Below, one piece after another: positions 33,450 to 42,505 of a DNA stretch of 47,201 bases. The first letter of the stretch is position 1, and the number at the start of each line of letters is the position of its first letter. The DNA is from Nitrosomonadales bacterium (lineage in GTDB: Bacteria > Pseudomonadota > Gammaproteobacteria > Burkholderiales > Gallionellaceae). The notes below the pieces were generated by a model, which worked only from the letters and a program-made list of their open reading frames with translations, made no database searches and was not told the origin of the DNA. A program made the position numbers and the translations under genes. The stretch is taken from assembly GCA_016195965.1 (NCBI GenBank), contig JACPYR010000067.1, positions 1 through 47,201 of the forward strand. Reading direction: 5' to 3'.

Positions 33450-34022
33450 ATGGAAGAGACGCGGGTCTTTCAGCAATCCTCCCCGGATGTTGACGGCATG
33501 CTGCCGCCTGGTGCGGCGCTCGCGCGTTTCGAACCGCCACTGGGGGTGCATATGGCCGCCGCCGGGCAGCTTAAGCAGGAGAAGCGGGTGCGCTATGGTT
33601 TCCGGGTCGGCGATCTGGGGCTGCTGATCAATGCCGACACCGGCAGCGAGGTGCTGGCGATGCCGGCTGTCGCATCCATGCCCGGCGCGCTGCCGGGTTT
33701 TTTGGGTCTGATCAATCTGCGCAGCAATCTGGTGCCGTTGTATGAATTGCGCGTCTTGATCGGCATCGAACCGCGCCGCGCCAGAACCGAGACGATGGTG
33801 CTGGTGTTCGATCAGGGCGATCGGGCGGTGGGCGTGATCATCGAGGGTAATCCCCGCGCTCTTACCGCGTTGCGTCCGTTGCCCAATTTGCCCCCGCTGC
33901 CGGATGCATTGCAGGATCATGTGACCGCAGGCTTTGTGCAGGATGAAACGGTATGGCTGGAATTTGACCACGGTTCATTTTTCGCGGAAGCGAGCCGTGG
34001 CGTCAACTTGCAAACGATATAG
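33450..34022 (+). CDS. pilI: PilI-like CheW-domain adaptor protein
   Basis: PilI couples the PilJ receptor to the ChpA kinase. The product has about 190 residues and a CheW-type domain. The landmark is PGFLGLINLRSNLVPLYELR (about 85-104), equivalent to the CheW segment around G-I-I-N-LRG, followed by VLVFDQGDRAVGVIIEG. TTG 33414 would add 12 residues and sit three bases after pilH; ATG 33450 is chosen as the stronger codon, though neither has a good ribosome-binding site. The ~30 residues before the domain are variable. Confidence 0.83.
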   Translation: MEETRVFQQSSPDVDGMLPPGAALARFEPPLGVHMAAAGQLKQEKRVRYGFRVGDLGLLINADTGSEVLAMPAVASMPGALPGFLGLINLRSNLVPLYELRVLIGIEPRRARTETMVLVFDQGDRAVGVIIEGNPRALTALRPLPNLPPLPDALQDHVTAGFVQDETVWLEFDHGSFFAEASRGVNLQTI

Positions 34023-34266
34023 TGCAGCCAAAAAACAATTGGGCTTAACGGGCATGGTATTGTTGCCAGCCATGAGAATGAAACTCGGAACGACCGTTTC
34101 CCCCACCTCAATCCTGGTGGAACTACTAGCCATTCGACTATGCCCGAAAACGGCAAGTCGCTGGTTATCCCCCTGAGGGAGAGGAGGCAAACGAATCGCT
34201 GTGCGAGTTTCACGTTTAAATGAAGCCATCAGCAATGAGCAATCAACTTGAATCGGGAGATTACGC
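34023..34266. other. 244-base gap between pilI and pilJ
   Basis: I see no credible gene, terminator or promoter pair here. The pilJ ribosome-binding site GGGAGA lies at the right end. The gap is large for genes that are otherwise packed within 3 to 66 bases, so it may hold a regulatory site or the residue of a deletion. Confidence 0.3.
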
Positions 34267-36108
34267 ATGAAAAGTTTTAGCTTAACCATCAGGGCAAAAA
34301 TCATTACTTTGGCCGTTGTAGCCGTGCTCTTTCTGGCGGCCGTCGGCGGGGCTGCCATCGAGGGTCTGAATACGCTGTCGAAAATATCGACCGAAGCGGT
34401 GGACAGCGATGCCGCAATGTTTGAGTTGCTTAAGGAGACTGCGGACGTGCGCTCCACTTTCCAGAGGCAGGTGCAGGAATGGAAGGATACCCTGTTGCGC
34501 GGCAACGACCCGGAGCTCTATGCCAAATACTATGGCGCATTCGAAAAGAATCATGCGGAGGTGGAAAAAAAATTAAGGGAGACGCGCAAGCTGGCTGAAG
34601 AGTCGGAGTTGACCAGCCTGATCAGTGTGAAGGCGGTCGATGAGCTGCTCCAGTTGCACGAGGCGTTGCACCAGTCGTATGTGGAAGCGCTGAAGAGCTT
34701 CAATCCTGCCCATGCCGATGCTGGGCAGGAAGTGGATAAACTGGTGCGCGGCATAGATCGGCCTTTTACCGAAGCGCTCACCAAAATTGCCGACTCCATC
34801 GCGAACACTGCCGAAAAGGATGTTGAAGCAGCCAAGGCGGAAGTGGATGCGAAAGCCAAAACATCGTTGTTGATAGCGCTGGCCTCGCTTGGTTTGGCCG
34901 TGCCGCTGCTGATTGCGCTGGGTGTATGGATTACCCGGGGCATTATCCGCAATCTGGCCGCCTTCCAGAAAACCATCAACCTGATCAGCGAGGGTAATTT
35001 TGAAGTGCGGGCCAAAACCGACACCGGCGACGAGTTGGGGACGTTGGCCAAGGCGTTTAACGAACTGCTGGATAGCCGCGTGGCCACGCTGGCGCAGATA
35101 CAACAGGAAAATGAACAGCTCAACGAGTCGGTGCTGGGACTGTTGCGCGCCGTGGCGCAGATAGCGAAAAAAGACCTGACGGTGAAAGTGCCGGTGTCCG
35201 AGGACGTGACGGGCGCGGTGTCGGACGCGCTGAACCTGCTGTCCAGCGAGACCGCCAAGGTGCTGCTGGATGTATCGAATATTTCGGCGGACGTGACCTC
35301 CGCCTCGCTGAAGGTGCAGCAGCAGGCGGACAACATGCTGCTGACGGCGGCGGAAGAGCGCGGCGAGGTGGAGCATACCGCGCAATCGTTATCCGCAGCG
35401 GCGCGGGCGATGCATGAAATCGCCGAACTGGCGCAGAAATGCAACGCCGTGGCGGATAACGCCATCAAGGCCACTGAGGTGGCCTTGTCAACCGTGAACA
35501 GCACCGTGAGCGGCATTAACAATACGCGCGACGTGATCCGCGAAACGGAAAAACGGATCAAGCGTCTGGGCGAACGCTCGCAGGAAATTTCCGGGGCGGT
35601 GAACCTGATCAACGTGATTGCCGAACGTACCCATATTCTGGCGTTGAACGCGAGTATGCACGCGGCTTCGGCGGGTGAAGCCGGGCGCGGTTTTGCGGTG
35701 GTGGCGGACGAGGTGCAGCGGCTGGCCGAAAACTCCCGCCAGGCCACGCAGCAGATCGCCGCGCTGGTGAACAACATTCAGATCGAGACGGCGGATACGG
35801 TGAATACGATGAATGACGCGATCACCCAGATCGTTGAGGGCAGCCGTCTGGCCGAACAGGCCGGGCAGCAGATGCACATGACCCAGCAGGCGACCTCCGA
35901 ACTGGTGGACTCGGTGAAACAGATCGCTGCCAGTTCGGCAGAGCAGGCCAGGTCGGGGCAGGAGTTGGTCGAACTCGCGTCGTTGATCAAGATCAGCAGT
36001 GAAAAATCCAGTGAGAAGCTGCAACAGCAATCCGGCTACACCAGCAACTTGGTGGAATACGCCAAGCAGTTGCTGGCAGCCGTGCGCGTGTTCAAGCTGC
36101 CCGGCTAA
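34267..36108 (+). CDS. pilJ: Methyl-accepting chemotaxis protein, PilJ type
   Basis: PilJ is the inner-membrane receptor of the Pil-Chp system. The 613-residue product has a TM segment at about 9-28, a periplasmic helical domain to about 195, a second TM near 199-222, a HAMP-like linker and a long cytoplasmic coiled coil. The signalling tip lies at about 451-470 with AERTHILALNASMHAASAGE, then GRGFAVVADEVQRLAENSRQ. No C-terminal CheR-binding pentapeptide is seen; the protein ends VFKLPG. Its ligand cannot be told from sequence. Confidence 0.9.
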   Translation: MKSFSLTIRAKIITLAVVAVLFLAAVGGAAIEGLNTLSKISTEAVDSDAAMFELLKETADVRSTFQRQVQEWKDTLLRGNDPELYAKYYGAFEKNHAEVEKKLRETRKLAEESELTSLISVKAVDELLQLHEALHQSYVEALKSFNPAHADAGQEVDKLVRGIDRPFTEALTKIADSIANTAEKDVEAAKAEVDAKAKTSLLIALASLGLAVPLLIALGVWITRGIIRNLAAFQKTINLISEGNFEVRAKTDTGDELGTLAKAFNELLDSRVATLAQIQQENEQLNESVLGLLRAVAQIAKKDLTVKVPVSEDVTGAVSDALNLLSSETAKVLLDVSNISADVTSASLKVQQQADNMLLTAAEERGEVEHTAQSLSAAARAMHEIAELAQKCNAVADNAIKATEVALSTVNSTVSGINNTRDVIRETEKRIKRLGERSQEISGAVNLINVIAERTHILALNASMHAASAGEAGRGFAVVADEVQRLAENSRQATQQIAALVNNIQIETADTVNTMNDAITQIVEGSRLAEQAGQQMHMTQQATSELVDSVKQIAASSAEQARSGQELVELASLIKISSEKSSEKLQQQSGYTSNLVEYAKQLLAAVRVFKLPG

Positions 36109-36135
36109 GCTGGCTTCCTGATCCAGTAGAGCATC

Positions 36136-39100
36136 ATGGACACGCTTGAGGAAAGGCTGCAACAGTTCGGCCTGGCCACCGCTGAGGAAATGGGAGAATT
36201 GATGGCACCCATGCCATCCGCCCCATCCGCAGCGGAAGATGCCGGCGTGGCGGCGCAGCTGTTGCAACGCTACGGCGAATCGGTGCAGCGCATCGGGCAA
36301 TTGGCGTGGGATTGCGGCCTGCCGGGACTGCAATCGGTATGCGCGCTGGTCGAAACGAATCTGCTGCTGCTGCAGGGTGAAGAGCGGGCGCTGAGCGCCG
36401 ATGAATGCGCCTTGTTGGAAGGATGGCCGATGCTGTTGTGCGGTTATCTGATTAACCATGCGGATCGCGAATCCAGCCTCGCCTTGCTGCAAAGCTTGTC
36501 GGCGACCTGGCCGATGACGATGCCAGACGAATCTGTCGCCGAGGAATTGCAGAAACTGATGGAGCAAGCGGCCCCTCCAGTTGCAGCACCTGTTGATTCG
36601 TTTGCTGATGCGCCGCCCGTCATTGCAACGCAACAAGTTGAACGGGAAATGCTCGCCATCCTGGCGTCAGAGCTGGGGCAAATGGACGAGCAGTTCAGTT
36701 CGGATTTGGCATCCGCGACGTATGGGCTGCCTGATGAGCGTCAGGGCGCGCTGACCAATTATCTCGATTTCATGGAACGCTTGAAGCTGACGGTGGAATC
36801 CGTCGGCTTAACCGCATTGTCGGCTTTATTCGCGCGGCTGATGCAGCATCTCATTGCGCTGACGGCAGGCTTGTCTGCGGCACAGCAGACCGTATTGAAA
36901 CAATTGCCCGAATACCTGTCCGCCTACCTCGCCGCGCCCGATGATGAGCATGCCGCTGCCGCATTGGCGGCGCTGTTGAGCGATGCAGCGTGGACTACAC
37001 CGGTCGGTGCCGATGCTGTTGCACAATGGCAGCGCGCGCTGAGCGATGTTCAACTGACGGACAGCGCCGCGCATCAGGCGCCGCGCCAGACTCACGCAGC
37101 AGCAGAGGATGTTGCGCTGGAATTGCCCGGTGATGTCAATCCGGAATTGTTGGATGGCCTGTTGCAGGAACTGCCGGTACAGGTGCGCGCTTTTACCGAT
37201 GCGATTGCGCAAATCGCCAACGGCCAAGGCAGCCTCAAGGATGCGGAGCGGGCGATGCGCGCCGCTCATACGCTCAAGGGGGCGGCGAATACCGTGGGCG
37301 TGACCGGTATCGCCAATCTCACCCACCATCTTGAAGATATTCTGGTGGCTTTGATTGAAGCGGGGCAGCTGCCGCAGCAGGGCCTGGCGAAGGTGCTCAT
37401 CAATGCGGGAGATTGTCTGGAGGAGATGGGTGAATTCCTGCTGGGTCTGGGGGATACGCCCGATAATGCGCAGGAGATATTGCAGCAAGTGCTGGATAGC
37501 GCCAACCGTATCGACCATGACGGTGTGGATGCAGATGTGACGGAACCGGCCCGGCCAACCATGTCGGCATCCGTGGAGAAAACGCCGGAACCCGTCCAGC
37601 GTGAGCCGGGTATATCCGCGCCCGCGGTCGAGCAGGCGTTGCGCGTCCCGGCTTCCGTGGTCGAGGAATTGCTGCGCCTGGCAGGCGAAACATTGATTTC
37701 CAATTCGCAAATTCAGGAGCAATTGCGCCAGTCAGCCGAACAGGCGGCACTGATCCGTAAACAACACTTGTTGATTCAGCAGCTGGCAGCAGAGCTGGAA
37801 GAGCTGGTGGATATACGCGGTATCGTTACGCCGCAACAGTCGGTGCGCAAGCAGGATGGTTTCGATGCGCTGGAATTCGAGCAATACAGCGAGCTGCAGA
37901 CGATCAGCAGGCGAATGATAGAAGCGGTTACCGATGTGCAGGAAATGGCCGGCACGGCTGAGGAGCAACTGCTTACTCTGGACGAATTGCTGGGTGAACA
38001 GCGCCGCTTGCAGGTGGCCAACCAGCACGCGGTGATACGCACCCGCATGGTGTCGGTGGGCAGTGTGACTTCGCGTTTGCAGCGCGGGGTGAGGCAAACG
38101 GGCCGTTTGCTGGACAAGGCCGTGGATTTCACGATCAAGGGCGAGAACACCAGCATAGATGGACACGTGCTGAATGACTTGATGGATCCGCTGATGCACA
38201 TATTGCGCAATGCGGTGGATCATGGCATCGAATCTGCCGAGACGCGCGCCGGCGCGGGCAAGCCGCTGCAGGGGCGCGTCGAACTGGCCTTTGCCCGCGA
38301 AGGTAACTCCATCGTGGTGAGATGCAGCGATGATGGCGCGGGCCTGGATTACGCAGCGATCCGGCGTATCGCCGAGCGCAAGGGTATGCTCAAGTCGGAA
38401 CAAGCCCATACCGAGGAAGAACTCGCCAGGCTGATCCTGACGCCGGGATTTTCCACGCGCGACGAAACTTCGCAAGTGTCGGGACGCGGAGTCGGCATGG
38501 ATGTCGTGTACAGCCGGGTGCAGGAAATGAAAGGCATGCTGGCCCTGCATTCGCGGCGCGGGCTAGGTTTGACGGTGGAGCTGCGCTTGCCGGTCACATT
38601 GTTGTCTACGCACACCCTGATCGTGCGGCAGCGCGACAAGCGCTTGGCGATTTCCAGCAGGGGGGTCGAGGATATCCGCTATGTGACGCGCGAGCAGTTC
38701 ATGGAAATCGGCCCGCGAAAATTTTTTCGCGAAGGCGAAAAAATGTATGGCCTGGTCAGGCTGGAAAACTTGCTGTCATTGCCGACCGATCAGCGCGCCC
38801 AGGACAGGCACGGCTTCCCTATCCTGTTGACGCGCCTGAATGACGGGACGGTCAACGCGGTACAGGTGCAGGAGCTGATCGACAGCCGCGAAGTGGTGAT
38901 GAAAAACTTTGGCCGCTATGTGCCGCGCACGCAGGGGGTGATAGGCGCGGTTATTTTGGGTGACGGCGGCGTGGTGCCGGTGATCGACCTGGTCGAATTG
39001 CTGCATGTGCCTATGCATCGGGCGCAATCTGTCCATGATCCCGCATCCCTGTCTGAATCGGGGCATCACACAGAGAATGAAGCCTTGCAGGTGCTGGTCG

Positions 39101-39447
39101 TGGATGATTCGCTGTCTGCCCGCCGCTCGCTGGTGCAGGTGATGAAAGATGCAGGATATGAGGTGCGCACCGCAAACGACGGCCTGGATGCGGTGAATAT
39201 CCTGGAAAAATTTGTTCCCGACATCATCCTGTCAGACATGGAAATGCCGCGCATGAACGGACTGGAGTTGACGGCCAATGTGCGCCATGCGGAGCATACG
39301 AAACATGTGCCGGTCATCATGATCACGTCCCGCTCCACCGAGAAGCATCGCCAGATGAGCGCGTCAGCCGGAGTGAATGCGCATATCGTCAAGCCGTTCA
39401 GCGATGCGGAGCTGTTGCAGCATGTCGTCAGGCTGACCAAACGATGA
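36136..39447 (+). CDS. chpA: ChpA-like hybrid histidine kinase (HPt, CheA core, CheW, receiver)
   Basis: This 1103-residue kinase is the CheA of the Pil-Chp system. One HPt domain is clear, with H378 in AAHTLKGAANTVGV. A region at about 170-250 looks like a second, histidine-less HPt-type helical bundle. The kinase core has N-box HILRNAVDHGIES near 687, G1 CSDDGAGLD near 730 and G2 SGRGVGMDV near 781, then a CheW-like regulatory domain (about 820-965). The C-terminal receiver (about 983-1100) has phospho-acceptor D1034 in LSDMEMPRMNG. Pseudomonas ChpA is about twice as long with eight Xpt sites, so this is a compact version. The last four bases overlap the next gene. Confidence 0.92.
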   Translation: MDTLEERLQQFGLATAEEMGELMAPMPSAPSAAEDAGVAAQLLQRYGESVQRIGQLAWDCGLPGLQSVCALVETNLLLLQGEERALSADECALLEGWPMLLCGYLINHADRESSLALLQSLSATWPMTMPDESVAEELQKLMEQAAPPVAAPVDSFADAPPVIATQQVEREMLAILASELGQMDEQFSSDLASATYGLPDERQGALTNYLDFMERLKLTVESVGLTALSALFARLMQHLIALTAGLSAAQQTVLKQLPEYLSAYLAAPDDEHAAAALAALLSDAAWTTPVGADAVAQWQRALSDVQLTDSAAHQAPRQTHAAAEDVALELPGDVNPELLDGLLQELPVQVRAFTDAIAQIANGQGSLKDAERAMRAAHTLKGAANTVGVTGIANLTHHLEDILVALIEAGQLPQQGLAKVLINAGDCLEEMGEFLLGLGDTPDNAQEILQQVLDSANRIDHDGVDADVTEPARPTMSASVEKTPEPVQREPGISAPAVEQALRVPASVVEELLRLAGETLISNSQIQEQLRQSAEQAALIRKQHLLIQQLAAELEELVDIRGIVTPQQSVRKQDGFDALEFEQYSELQTISRRMIEAVTDVQEMAGTAEEQLLTLDELLGEQRRLQVANQHAVIRTRMVSVGSVTSRLQRGVRQTGRLLDKAVDFTIKGENTSIDGHVLNDLMDPLMHILRNAVDHGIESAETRAGAGKPLQGRVELAFAREGNSIVVRCSDDGAGLDYAAIRRIAERKGMLKSEQAHTEEELARLILTPGFSTRDETSQVSGRGVGMDVVYSRVQEMKGMLALHSRRGLGLTVELRLPVTLLSTHTLIVRQRDKRLAISSRGVEDIRYVTREQFMEIGPRKFFREGEKMYGLVRLENLLSLPTDQRAQDRHGFPILLTRLNDGTVNAVQVQELIDSREVVMKNFGRYVPRTQGVIGAVILGDGGVVPVIDLVELLHVPMHRAQSVHDPASLSESGHHTENEALQVLVVDDSLSARRSLVQVMKDAGYEVRTANDGLDAVNILEKFVPDIILSDMEMPRMNGLELTANVRHAEHTKHVPVIMITSRSTEKHRQMSASAGVNAHIVKPFSDAELLQHVVRLTKR

Positions 39448-39908
39448 ATACGACTACCCTGACCCAGCCGGCATCGAATGCTGCGATGGCGTTGTTGAGC
39501 ATCTCGGGTGTGCGCCTGATGTTGCCGCAAAGGGAAATTCGCGCGCTGGAATCCCTGGCGGATGTGGCCATGCAGGATGCCGAGTTGCCGGCGGTCGGCG
39601 GGATACAGCATGCGCAACAACGCTGGCCGGTTTACTGTCTGTCGCCCGAGTTGACGCTACAGGCTGCCGTGCCGGCGGAGCGTCGCGCATGCGTGCTGCT
39701 GGAGACCGGTACAGGTTATATGGGCATCCTGTGTGACGATGTCAGCATTGCCCGGCGAGTGCCGGATCGGCAGCATGAATTGCCATCTGCCATGCGCGTG
39801 CCGGACACTCCTGTTCTGGGATTGGCCGTATTGGACGAGCAGGAGATAGTCTGTGTGACCAGTGCGGAACGGCTGGTGGCGCATTTGACCCGGCAGGTGG
39901 GAATGTAA
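39444..39908 (+). CDS. CheW-like protein, diverged (first of two after chpA)
   Basis: The 154-residue product overlaps the chpA stop by four bases (ATGA), so it is surely co-translated. It reads like a diverged CheW fold: LLSISGVRLMLPQREIRALE at the start, WPVYCLSPEL in the middle where CheW has its conserved turn, and ACVLLETGTGYMGILCDDV resembling the CheW beta strands. A role as an alternative adaptor (ChpC-like) or inhibitor of ChpA is possible. Assignment rests on fold-like pattern and position, not on strong signature residues. Confidence 0.6.
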   Translation: MNTTTLTQPASNAAMALLSISGVRLMLPQREIRALESLADVAMQDAELPAVGGIQHAQQRWPVYCLSPELTLQAAVPAERRACVLLETGTGYMGILCDDVSIARRVPDRQHELPSAMRVPDTPVLGLAVLDEQEIVCVTSAERLVAHLTRQVGM

Positions 39909-40375
39909 TGGCGGCTGGAAAACCCGTTATGCAGCCGCCCAATGCCTGGTTGCTGGACTTCGGCCAGTCTTGTCGCGCTGCGGTGGGAACGAGGGTCTTG
40001 CTGCAAATCATGGAGAGACCGAAACTTCATGCGGTGCCCTGCTCACCGGCGTATTGTCATAGTGTCTTGTCCTGGCAGGGGCGTTTGCTGCCGGTCATGG
40101 ATATGGCGGTGCGTTTGGGCGGTGTCCGGCAAGCCCCGCGCTTGCTGGCGGTAGTCGGTTATCGGGATCAGCCCGATGAACCGGTGCATTTTGCTGCGCT
40201 GCTGCTGGATGCGCTTCCGGTTGCGATCTCGGTCAGCAACACGCAGGCATCCCCGCTGCCGGAACAGCCCGCCGGCTGGGATCAGTTCGCTCTTTCCTGT
40301 TTCGCTTACCAGGATGCCGCCATCCCGATCTTGCATCTGGGAAGAATTTTTTCCGGTCAGAGCGATATCGGCTGA
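39908..40375 (+). CDS. CheW-like protein (second of two after chpA)
   Basis: The 155-residue product overlaps the previous stop by one base (TAATG). It contains a CheW-type core: VLLQIMERPKLHAVPCSPAY, then SVLSWQGRLLPVMDMAVRLG, where CheW proteins have G-x-(I/L)-x-P-v-x-D-L. The second half, LLAVVGYRDQPDEPVHFAAL, matches the following strands. It probably acts as a ChpA adaptor, comparable in position to ChpC. No CheR- or CheB-type gene follows it. Confidence 0.68.
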   Translation: MAAGKPVMQPPNAWLLDFGQSCRAAVGTRVLLQIMERPKLHAVPCSPAYCHSVLSWQGRLLPVMDMAVRLGGVRQAPRLLAVVGYRDQPDEPVHFAALLLDALPVAISVSNTQASPLPEQPAGWDQFALSCFAYQDAAIPILHLGRIFSGQSDIG

Positions 40376-40451
40376 CGATTGATGTTTTTCGGCCTGACCA
40401 AGCAAGTATGCGCATATTGTTCGATATATTCACGTCACAATTATCCCCGCC

Positions 40452-41699
40452 ATGAGCAAACAACCCTACCAGCAAACTTCCGTCATCGACGCCATATTGG
40501 GTAACAACAAGGGCCGCGATCCGCAGCGTCTGACCATGAAGTACGCAAAGATGGCACAGAGTCCCTTTATTTTTCTGCGCGGCGCATGCCATTTGTTTTA
40601 CGACGGCCTGCCGGATTTACCCTTGTTCCGCGATGCGCCTCGGGCCTGGAGTTGCGGCGACTTGCATTTTGAAAATTTCGGTAGCTACAAGGGAGATAAC
40701 CGGCTGGTCTATTTTGATATCAACGACTACGACGAGGCCGCACTTGCCCCATTGACCTGGGACATGATTCGCTTGCTGACCAGCATCCAGTGCGGGGCTG
40801 GCGCCCTCAACGCGACACACGCCGAATCTTTGGCTGTCAGCCTCAGCTGCCTGAATGCCTATCGCAATGCGTTGATCAACGGCAAGGCCCTCTGGGTTGA
40901 GCGTGAAACTTCCGTTGGTCTCGTGAATGCGTTGTTAACGACGCTGCATGGACGCGAACGCGCAACCTTTCTCGATAAGCGCACGATCCGCAAAAACCAC
41001 CGTCGCAGCCTGATATTGGACGGGGTGAAGGCATTACCGGCCTCCGATGCACAGAAAGAAATGGTCACGGAATTTTTGGACAATTTCGCTTCCATGCAAA
41101 CGGAGCCAAAGTTTTTTCAGGTGCTGGACATCGGGCGCCGCATTGCGGGAACCGGCAGCCTGGGCGTGGAGCGATACGTGGTGCTGGTGGAAGGAAAAGG
41201 CTCACCCGACGGAAATTATCTGCTCGACATAAAGGAAGCCAAGCCGTCCGCGATGGCGCCCCACCTCGCCCGACTGGGCATAAAACAGCCGGGCTGGTTA
41301 GACGAGGCAAGCCGAGTCGTGACCGTCCAGAATCGGATGCAGGCCATAGATCACGCATTTCTTCAAGCGGTGAAACTCGACGGGTTGCCGTGCATCCTGA
41401 AAGGGCTGCAACCCTCGGAAGATCGTGTGGCCATCGGCGAGTGGGGCAAAAAGCTGGACCGGCTCAAAGAGGTTGTGGCTACTATGGGACGCGTCCTGGC
41501 TTGGGATCAACTTCGCGCTTCCGGGCGATCCGGATCGGCAAGCGCCGATGAACTTATCGCCTTCGCGCAACGGGACGACTGGGTGCCTGAAATGCTGGAT
41601 GTCGCAACAGAAATGACGATCATGACTCGGCGGCAATGGGAAGTATTTGCCGGGGCATTGAGTGGCGGGCAATTTGCGGATCAAACACGGCGGACCTGA
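40452..41699 (+). CDS. DUF2252 family protein
   Basis: The 415-residue product matches the DUF2252 family, whose function is unestablished and whose fold is thought to be related to aminoglycoside-phosphotransferase-like kinases. Visible family segments are YAKMAQSPFIFLRGACHLFY, CGDLHFENFG, FDINDYDEAALAPLTWDMIR and a late ILKGLQPSEDRV. The GDLHFEN and DINDYDEA motifs resemble catalytic and metal-binding parts of such kinases. It follows the CheW-like gene by 76 bases on the same strand with no visible terminator, but no functional link is known. It is convergent with ubiX. Confidence 0.85.
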   Translation: MSKQPYQQTSVIDAILGNNKGRDPQRLTMKYAKMAQSPFIFLRGACHLFYDGLPDLPLFRDAPRAWSCGDLHFENFGSYKGDNRLVYFDINDYDEAALAPLTWDMIRLLTSIQCGAGALNATHAESLAVSLSCLNAYRNALINGKALWVERETSVGLVNALLTTLHGRERATFLDKRTIRKNHRRSLILDGVKALPASDAQKEMVTEFLDNFASMQTEPKFFQVLDIGRRIAGTGSLGVERYVVLVEGKGSPDGNYLLDIKEAKPSAMAPHLARLGIKQPGWLDEASRVVTVQNRMQAIDHAFLQAVKLDGLPCILKGLQPSEDRVAIGEWGKKLDRLKEVVATMGRVLAWDQLRASGRSGSASADELIAFAQRDDWVPEMLDVATEMTIMTRRQWEVFAGALSGGQFADQTRRT

Positions 41700-41734
41700 C
41701 GGTCATTGCTGCTAACTTCATAAGCATAACGGTA

Positions 41735-42334
41735 CTATTCGCCCCACTTCTTCATCAACGTTTGCTCCACGCCCAGATGATCCAGTATCCGCGCCACGGT
41801 GAAATCCACGATATCCTGAACGGTCTGCGGGTGATGATAGAAGCCCGGATTGGGCGGCATGATCACGGCGCCGGCATGCGATAGCCTGAGCATGTTCTCC
41901 AGGTGAATAGCCGAGAACGGCATTTCGCGCGGCGCTAAAATCAGCGTGCGTTTTTCTTTGAGCATCACGTCTGCGGCGCGCGTGATTAAATCGTCGCTGA
42001 TACCGGCTGCGATCTTGCCTAGCGTGCCCATCGTGCACGGGCAGACCACCATCGCATCGCCGGGATTGGAGCCGGAGGCCATCGGTGCGTACCAGTCCTG
42101 GATGCCGAACACTTTCAGCTCGCCGCTGAATTTTCCGAAGCGTTCGGCGAACAGCTGTTGCGCATCCTGCGGGCGGTTGGGCAACGTAAAATCCAGTTCC
42201 TGCTTGGCGACGATTTGCGCGGCTTGCGAGTACACAAGATGCACGCGCGAGCCGCTGGCGAGCAGGCATTCGAGCAGGCGCATGCCATAGGGCAGGCCGG
42301 ATGCGCCTGTGAAGGCGAGGGTGATTGTTTTCAT
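41735..42334 (-). CDS. ubiX: Flavin prenyltransferase UbiX
   Basis: UbiX makes prenylated FMN, the cofactor of the UbiD decarboxylase in ubiquinone synthesis. The 199-residue product starts MKTITLAFTGASGLPYGMRL, with the GASG flavin-binding loop at 10-13, and contains VVCPCTMGTLGKIAAGISDD and the signature LAPREMPFSAIHLENMLRLS. An in-frame extension to 42433 is rejected because it is not family-like. A repeat palindrome lies about 80 bases upstream of its start. Confidence 0.95.
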   Translation of the reverse strand: MKTITLAFTGASGLPYGMRLLECLLASGSRVHLVYSQAAQIVAKQELDFTLPNRPQDAQQLFAERFGKFSGELKVFGIQDWYAPMASGSNPGDAMVVCPCTMGTLGKIAAGISDDLITRAADVMLKEKRTLILAPREMPFSAIHLENMLRLSHAGAVIMPPNPGFYHHPQTVQDIVDFTVARILDHLGVEQTLMKKWGE

Positions 42335-42415
42335 GCGTGCTGTATTTGTTGTTCGAGGCGGCTCATTATCCTGCAAAAAACTTTTGTCCGCATAACCAGT
42401 GCCTAGTAGCTCCAT

Positions 42416-42505
42416 CAGATTGCGCAGATTCACACAGATTAGAACCTACAAAATTGTAGGTTTAGTTTTTGTTTTTAATCTGCGTGAATCTGTGTAATCT
42501 GCGGA
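42416..42505. repeat. Nested palindrome with AATCTGYGTG-type units
   Basis: The left arm (42416-42441) and right arm (42476-42501) are 26 bases long and complementary except for three positions, each a transition. Each arm is built of AATCTG or CAGATT cores spaced 9-10 bases apart. Inside lies a second perfect 9-bp palindrome (42443-42451 with 42454-42462) with a 2-base loop. The right arm is the 3' end of the neighbouring minus-strand gene. I recall similar CAGATT-rich repeats from many unrelated genomes, but this cannot be checked here. Confidence 0.75.

Noticed and set aside
34023..34266. Possible sigma54 promoter upstream of pilJ (GGGCATGGTATTGTTGCC)
   Set aside because: The required GG-N10-GC spacing is not met, so the resemblance to the -24/-12 consensus is not supported.
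34551..35777. 408-codon minus-strand frame opposite pilJ, Ser/Ala-rich
   Set aside because: Composition follows directly from the alanine- and glutamate-rich coiled coil of pilJ on the other strand; not an independent gene.
41946..42290. 114-codon plus-strand frame opposite ubiX
   Set aside because: Antisense shadow of ubiX with no ribosome-binding site or domain.
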